In this document: positions 4,774-6,648 of the stretch, piece by piece | Layout: each line of letters opens with the position of its first letter | Numbering within the stretch: the first letter of the stretch is position 1 | The notes under the pieces: model-generated | Database searches by the model: none | What the model was told of the DNA's origin: nothing | Seen by the model: the letters and a program-made list of their open reading frames with translations, nothing else | Source: JAHEEL01 sp964195515 | GTDB taxonomy: Bacteria > Actinomycetota > Acidimicrobiia > Spongiisociales > UBA5794 | Length of the DNA: 6,648 nt | Direction: 5' to 3' | Assembly (NCBI GenBank): GCA_964195515.1 | Contig: CAXMQO010000112.1 | Coordinates: 1 to 6,648 of the forward strand | Translations under genes and position numbers: made by a program

Positions 4774-6000
4774 ATGGCGCGCAAGAGCAAGAACACGAAA
4801 CGACTCCAGCAACTCGATCGCACAGCAGCGAAACGATCGTCTACCCCACCGCCGGGTTTCAGCTCGCGCGTCGATGACGAACCGGCGTCATCGTGGCCGG
4901 CGTTCATCGCTGGTGTGATCCTGCTCTTCGTCGCGTTCACCGCCATCGCCGTGTTCGCCGGCACTCGATCCGTCGAAGCCGATCTAGAGGCCAGATCCGA
5001 GCAGAGCCTTCAGATCGCGGGGTTCCGTGACATCACGGCCGAGGCCGCAGGCTTCGCGGTGTCGCTGAAGGGCCAGTACACCGAAGGCCAGGACATCGCG
5101 GCAGCGGAAGAGACGGTTGCCGAACTCAACGGCGTCGGGTCCGTTGACACAAGCGGAGTGTGGGAGGTCGAGGCCACCGAACTCGCGGCCGGAGAGATCC
5201 TCGGCGCCCCGGTAGCGTTCTCATGGGGCAACGACGCAGTGGTGGTCTCCGGTGATCTCTCTACCGAAGAGCAGCGGATCTTCGTCGATGCCTCGCTTGC
5301 GGCTCTTGAAACTGCGGAAGGTTCTGTGCGATTCGCGAGCGTCGGTGTCGGCAATGTCCAGATCGTCGAAGGACTTCCCTCAGAGGACGAGTGGATCGGC
5401 AAGGCCATTGCCCTCGTCGGCTCGCTCGCGAACGGATTGCAAGAGGGCTCGGTCACGGTCAATCCGTCTGGCGACGTGGTGACGACCGTGGGCAAGACCG
5501 AGACCCGACAGGAGAAGCGAGACCTCGAGATCGCCTCGGAGGGTTTCATCGTCGCCCTCCAGGGAGCCGGTTTCGAACTCACCGACGGCGTGCGGGGCCC
5601 GCCAAAGCCGCCGCCTCCAACGAGGGAGGAAGTTGAGGAGCTCGAGCGGACGCTCGCCGAGTTGATCGAGGGTAAGGTCGTCGAATTCGAGTTCGCCAGC
5701 GACGAGCTCACCGTTGTTGGCAAAGCACTCCTTGGCGAACTCCTCGTACCTCTGAGAGAGTTCTCTGCCGTGCCGATTGAGATCAGTGGTCATGCCGACG
5801 CGCAAGGATCGCCCGAACGCAATCTGGATCTGTCCTTGCGTCGTGCGCAGGCGGTTGTCGTCTACTTCGTGGAAAAGGGCGAAGATCCCAATCGCTTCGT
5901 CGCCGTCGGCTACGGTGACACCGTTCCGATCGCGGACAACTCGACGGAAGAAGGTCGGCAGAAGAACCGGCGCATCGAGTTCAACGCCCTGGAGGAGTAG
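4774..6000 (+). CDS. Membrane-anchored BON-repeat / OmpA-family peptidoglycan-binding protein (ArfA/OmpATb-like)
   Basis: A 408-residue envelope protein. A basic N-terminus (MARKSKNTKR) and one membrane helix at 42-63 suggest N-inside topology with the rest outside the membrane. Three BON-like modules of strands plus a helix appear at about 86-130, 146-190 and 226-280, each with a G or V-x-V-S/V-G strand followed by a helix rich in A and E. A proline linker (PKPPPP) leads to a C-terminal OmpA domain at about 300-405. This has GHADAQG with D342, then LSLRRA with R357, the same 15-residue spacing as the Asp/Arg pair that binds diaminopimelate in Acinetobacter OmpA, followed by GYGDTVP and GRQKNRRIEF. 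This order matches mycobacterial ArfA, though this protein is longer. The ATG at 4774 has GAGGG close upstream; an in-frame TTG at 4741 with GGAGAG is an alternative start. Confidence 0.83.
   Translation: MARKSKNTKRLQQLDRTAAKRSSTPPPGFSSRVDDEPASSWPAFIAGVILLFVAFTAIAVFAGTRSVEADLEARSEQSLQIAGFRDITAEAAGFAVSLKGQYTEGQDIAAAEETVAELNGVGSVDTSGVWEVEATELAAGEILGAPVAFSWGNDAVVVSGDLSTEEQRIFVDASLAALETAEGSVRFASVGVGNVQIVEGLPSEDEWIGKAIALVGSLANGLQEGSVTVNPSGDVVTTVGKTETRQEKRDLEIASEGFIVALQGAGFELTDGVRGPPKPPPPTREEVEELERTLAELIEGKVVEFEFASDELTVVGKALLGELLVPLREFSAVPIEISGHADAQGSPERNLDLSLRRAQAVVVYFVEKGEDPNRFVAVGYGDTVPIADNSTEEGRQKNRRIEFNALEE
5991..5997 (+). promoter_or_regulatory. Ribosome binding site for the 40-residue ORF
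   Basis: GGAGGAG encodes the last two glutamates of the OmpA-family protein and lies just before TAG GTG. The gap to the GTG at 6001 is short (3-4 bases) but usable, and reinitiation by the terminating ribosome is also possible. Confidence 0.5.
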
Positions 6001-6123
6001 GTGCTGTACGTCGGCTCACAGATCATCATCTGGATCGCTCTGGCTGCGCTCCTGGGTTTCGCCGTGGGTTGGATGACGAAGGGCCGAAGGGGCAAACGCG
6101 TGAAGAAGCGCAGAAAGTACTGA
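6001..6123 (+). CDS. Small single-pass membrane protein, 40 residues
   Basis: The GTG start immediately follows the TAG of the OmpA-family gene with no gap. The 40-residue product begins MLYVGSQIIIW, has one membrane helix at about residues 7-25 (IIIWIALAALLGFAVGW) and ends in a strongly basic tail with 10 Lys/Arg in the last 14 residues (GRRGKRVKKRRKY). The positive-inside rule predicts N-outside, tail in the cytoplasm. GGAGGAG precedes it, and a hairpin terminator begins at its last codons, which marks it as the final gene of the cluster. In mycobacteria arfA is followed by arfB, which also encodes a small single-helix membrane protein. The position and size agree, but homology cannot be shown at this length. 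I assign no function; a chance ORF is possible but unlikely given the hydrophobic-then-basic design and exact junction. Confidence 0.65.
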   Translation: MLYVGSQIIIWIALAALLGFAVGWMTKGRRGKRVKKRRKY

Positions 6124-6143
6124 GGACTGCATCCTCAGTTCTT
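6115..6143. terminator. Hairpin terminator between convergent genes
   Basis: ACTGAGGA (6119-6126) pairs exactly with TCCTCAGT (6132-6139) across a 5-base loop. After one T-T mismatch, AAG (6115-6117) pairs with CTT (6141-6143), giving 11 of 12 pairs. A weak T-run follows on the plus strand, and the AGAAAG before it gives a T-rich run on the minus strand, so it may stop transcription from both sides. It overlaps the end of the 40-residue ORF. Confidence 0.6.
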
Positions 6144-6173
6144 GGGCCCTGCTCGGAGCTGGCAGCTGGCACC

Positions 6174-6648
6174 TCAATTCCCTGGGTCGGCCATCACCGG
6201 GTCTCGTACGAGCGCGGTGGTGAGGAGGAATCCGGCGATGATGATCACGAGGGTCGAGCCACCGACGTAGACAGGGATCACCCCGACGTAGCCGGCGATC
6301 ATGCCGCCGAGCGCTGCGCCCGCCGGCAGCCCGATCCAAGCGAGCGTTCGCGACGCAGCGATGACACGACCGAGCATCTCAGGAGGCGTGAGCCGCTGAC
6401 GCATCGTCGTCAAAGCAACGTTGACCCACGCCATCCCTGCGAACGCCAGCCCTGCGGGGATCACCCCCCAGAACGACCGCATGATGGCGAGGGTGAGGAA
6501 GCCACCTCCGACGAGAAAGAGTCCGGCTACGTACATGGTGCCGAGAGGAATGGCGGTGGACATCCGGGGGGCGAGAGCGGCGCCGATGGCGCCAATTCCT
6601 GCGTTGATGGCATAGAAGACACCGATGCTCACGCCAACAGTCGTGAAA
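6174..6648 (-). CDS. Major facilitator superfamily transporter, C-terminal part (cut by the window edge)
   Basis: Only the last 157 residues are visible; the frame stays open to the right edge, so the true start lies outside and the internal GTG at 6632 is not a start. Four or so hydrophobic helices are seen: GVFYAINAGIGAIGAAL, the stretch around GTMYVAGLFLVGGG, the stretch FWGVIPAGLAFAGMAWVNVAL, and a final pair GLPAGAALGGMIAG and STLVIIIAGFLL. Between them the cytoplasmic loop RQRLTPPEMLGRVIAASR matches the TPxxxxGRV loop found in the second half of EntS-like efflux transporters (MFS_3 group). These are inner-membrane, proton-driven exporters of small molecules; the substrate cannot be inferred. 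The protein ends a few residues after the last helix (DPVMADPGN). It converges on the envelope cluster across the hairpin at 6115-6143. Confidence 0.82.
   Translation of the reverse strand, partial: FTTVGVSIGVFYAINAGIGAIGAALAPRMSTAIPLGTMYVAGLFLVGGGFLTLAIMRSFWGVIPAGLAFAGMAWVNVALTTMRQRLTPPEMLGRVIAASRTLAWIGLPAGAALGGMIAGYVGVIPVYVGGSTLVIIIAGFLLTTALVRDPVMADPGN

Noticed and set aside
3873..4964. A 363-codon open frame on the minus strand across the DivIVA-domain gene
   Set aside because: It is the antisense shadow of a GC-biased coiled-coil gene: its product shows no domain, no ribosome binding site is evident, and its repeated GLGF-like texture simply mirrors the alanine/glutamate repeats of the real gene.
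6157..6170. Tandem duplication AGCTGGC AGCTGGC after the terminator
   Set aside because: Two copies of seven bases with no flanking signal is expected by chance in GC-rich DNA.

Overview
The window reads as chromosomal DNA from a high-GC Gram-positive bacterium of the phylum Actinomycetota. The grounds are strong G/C preference at third codon positions, GTG and TTG starts with AGGAG-type ribosome binding sites, a DivIVA-domain protein, and a membrane-anchored BON/OmpA protein resembling mycobacterial ArfA (OmpATb). An acidimicrobiia-like lineage is a guess only. There are no mobile elements, RNA genes or CRISPR arrays, and no gap between genes longer than about 175 bases.

Layout, left to right. 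(1) 40-1206, plus strand: a ThiI-type tRNA 4-thiouridine synthase without a rhodanese domain. (2) 1296-2111, plus strand: an unrecognised lipoprotein with a six-residue tandem repeat linker, a second membrane segment and a helical C-terminal domain. (3) 2128-3078 and 3075-3749, minus strand: a two-gene operon. The upstream gene is a ceramidase-like CREST-superfamily membrane hydrolase. Its TGA stop overlaps the TTG start of a serine racemase/threonine dehydratase-family PLP enzyme. (4) A 174-base divergent intergenic region holding a good sigma70-type promoter for the rightward genes and a possible leaderless promoter for the leftward pair. (5) 3924-4706, 4774-6000 and 6001-6123, plus strand: a DivIVA-domain coiled-coil protein, a TM-BON-OmpA peptidoglycan-binding protein, and a 40-residue membrane protein whose start codon directly follows the OmpA gene's stop. 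A probable hairpin terminator ends this cluster. (6) 6174-6648, minus strand: the C-terminal part of a major facilitator superfamily transporter running off the right edge.

The rightward cluster looks like a cell-envelope module: a pole/septum-type coiled coil, a peptidoglycan anchor and a small membrane partner. Its last two genes resemble the arfA-arfB order of mycobacteria. The leftward pair couples a likely lipid amidase with an amino-acid PLP enzyme; any link between their substrates is speculation. I see no unmistakable new defence or mobile system. The items most worth a second look are the 40-residue ORF, the double-anchored lipoprotein and the TTGA-coupled operon.
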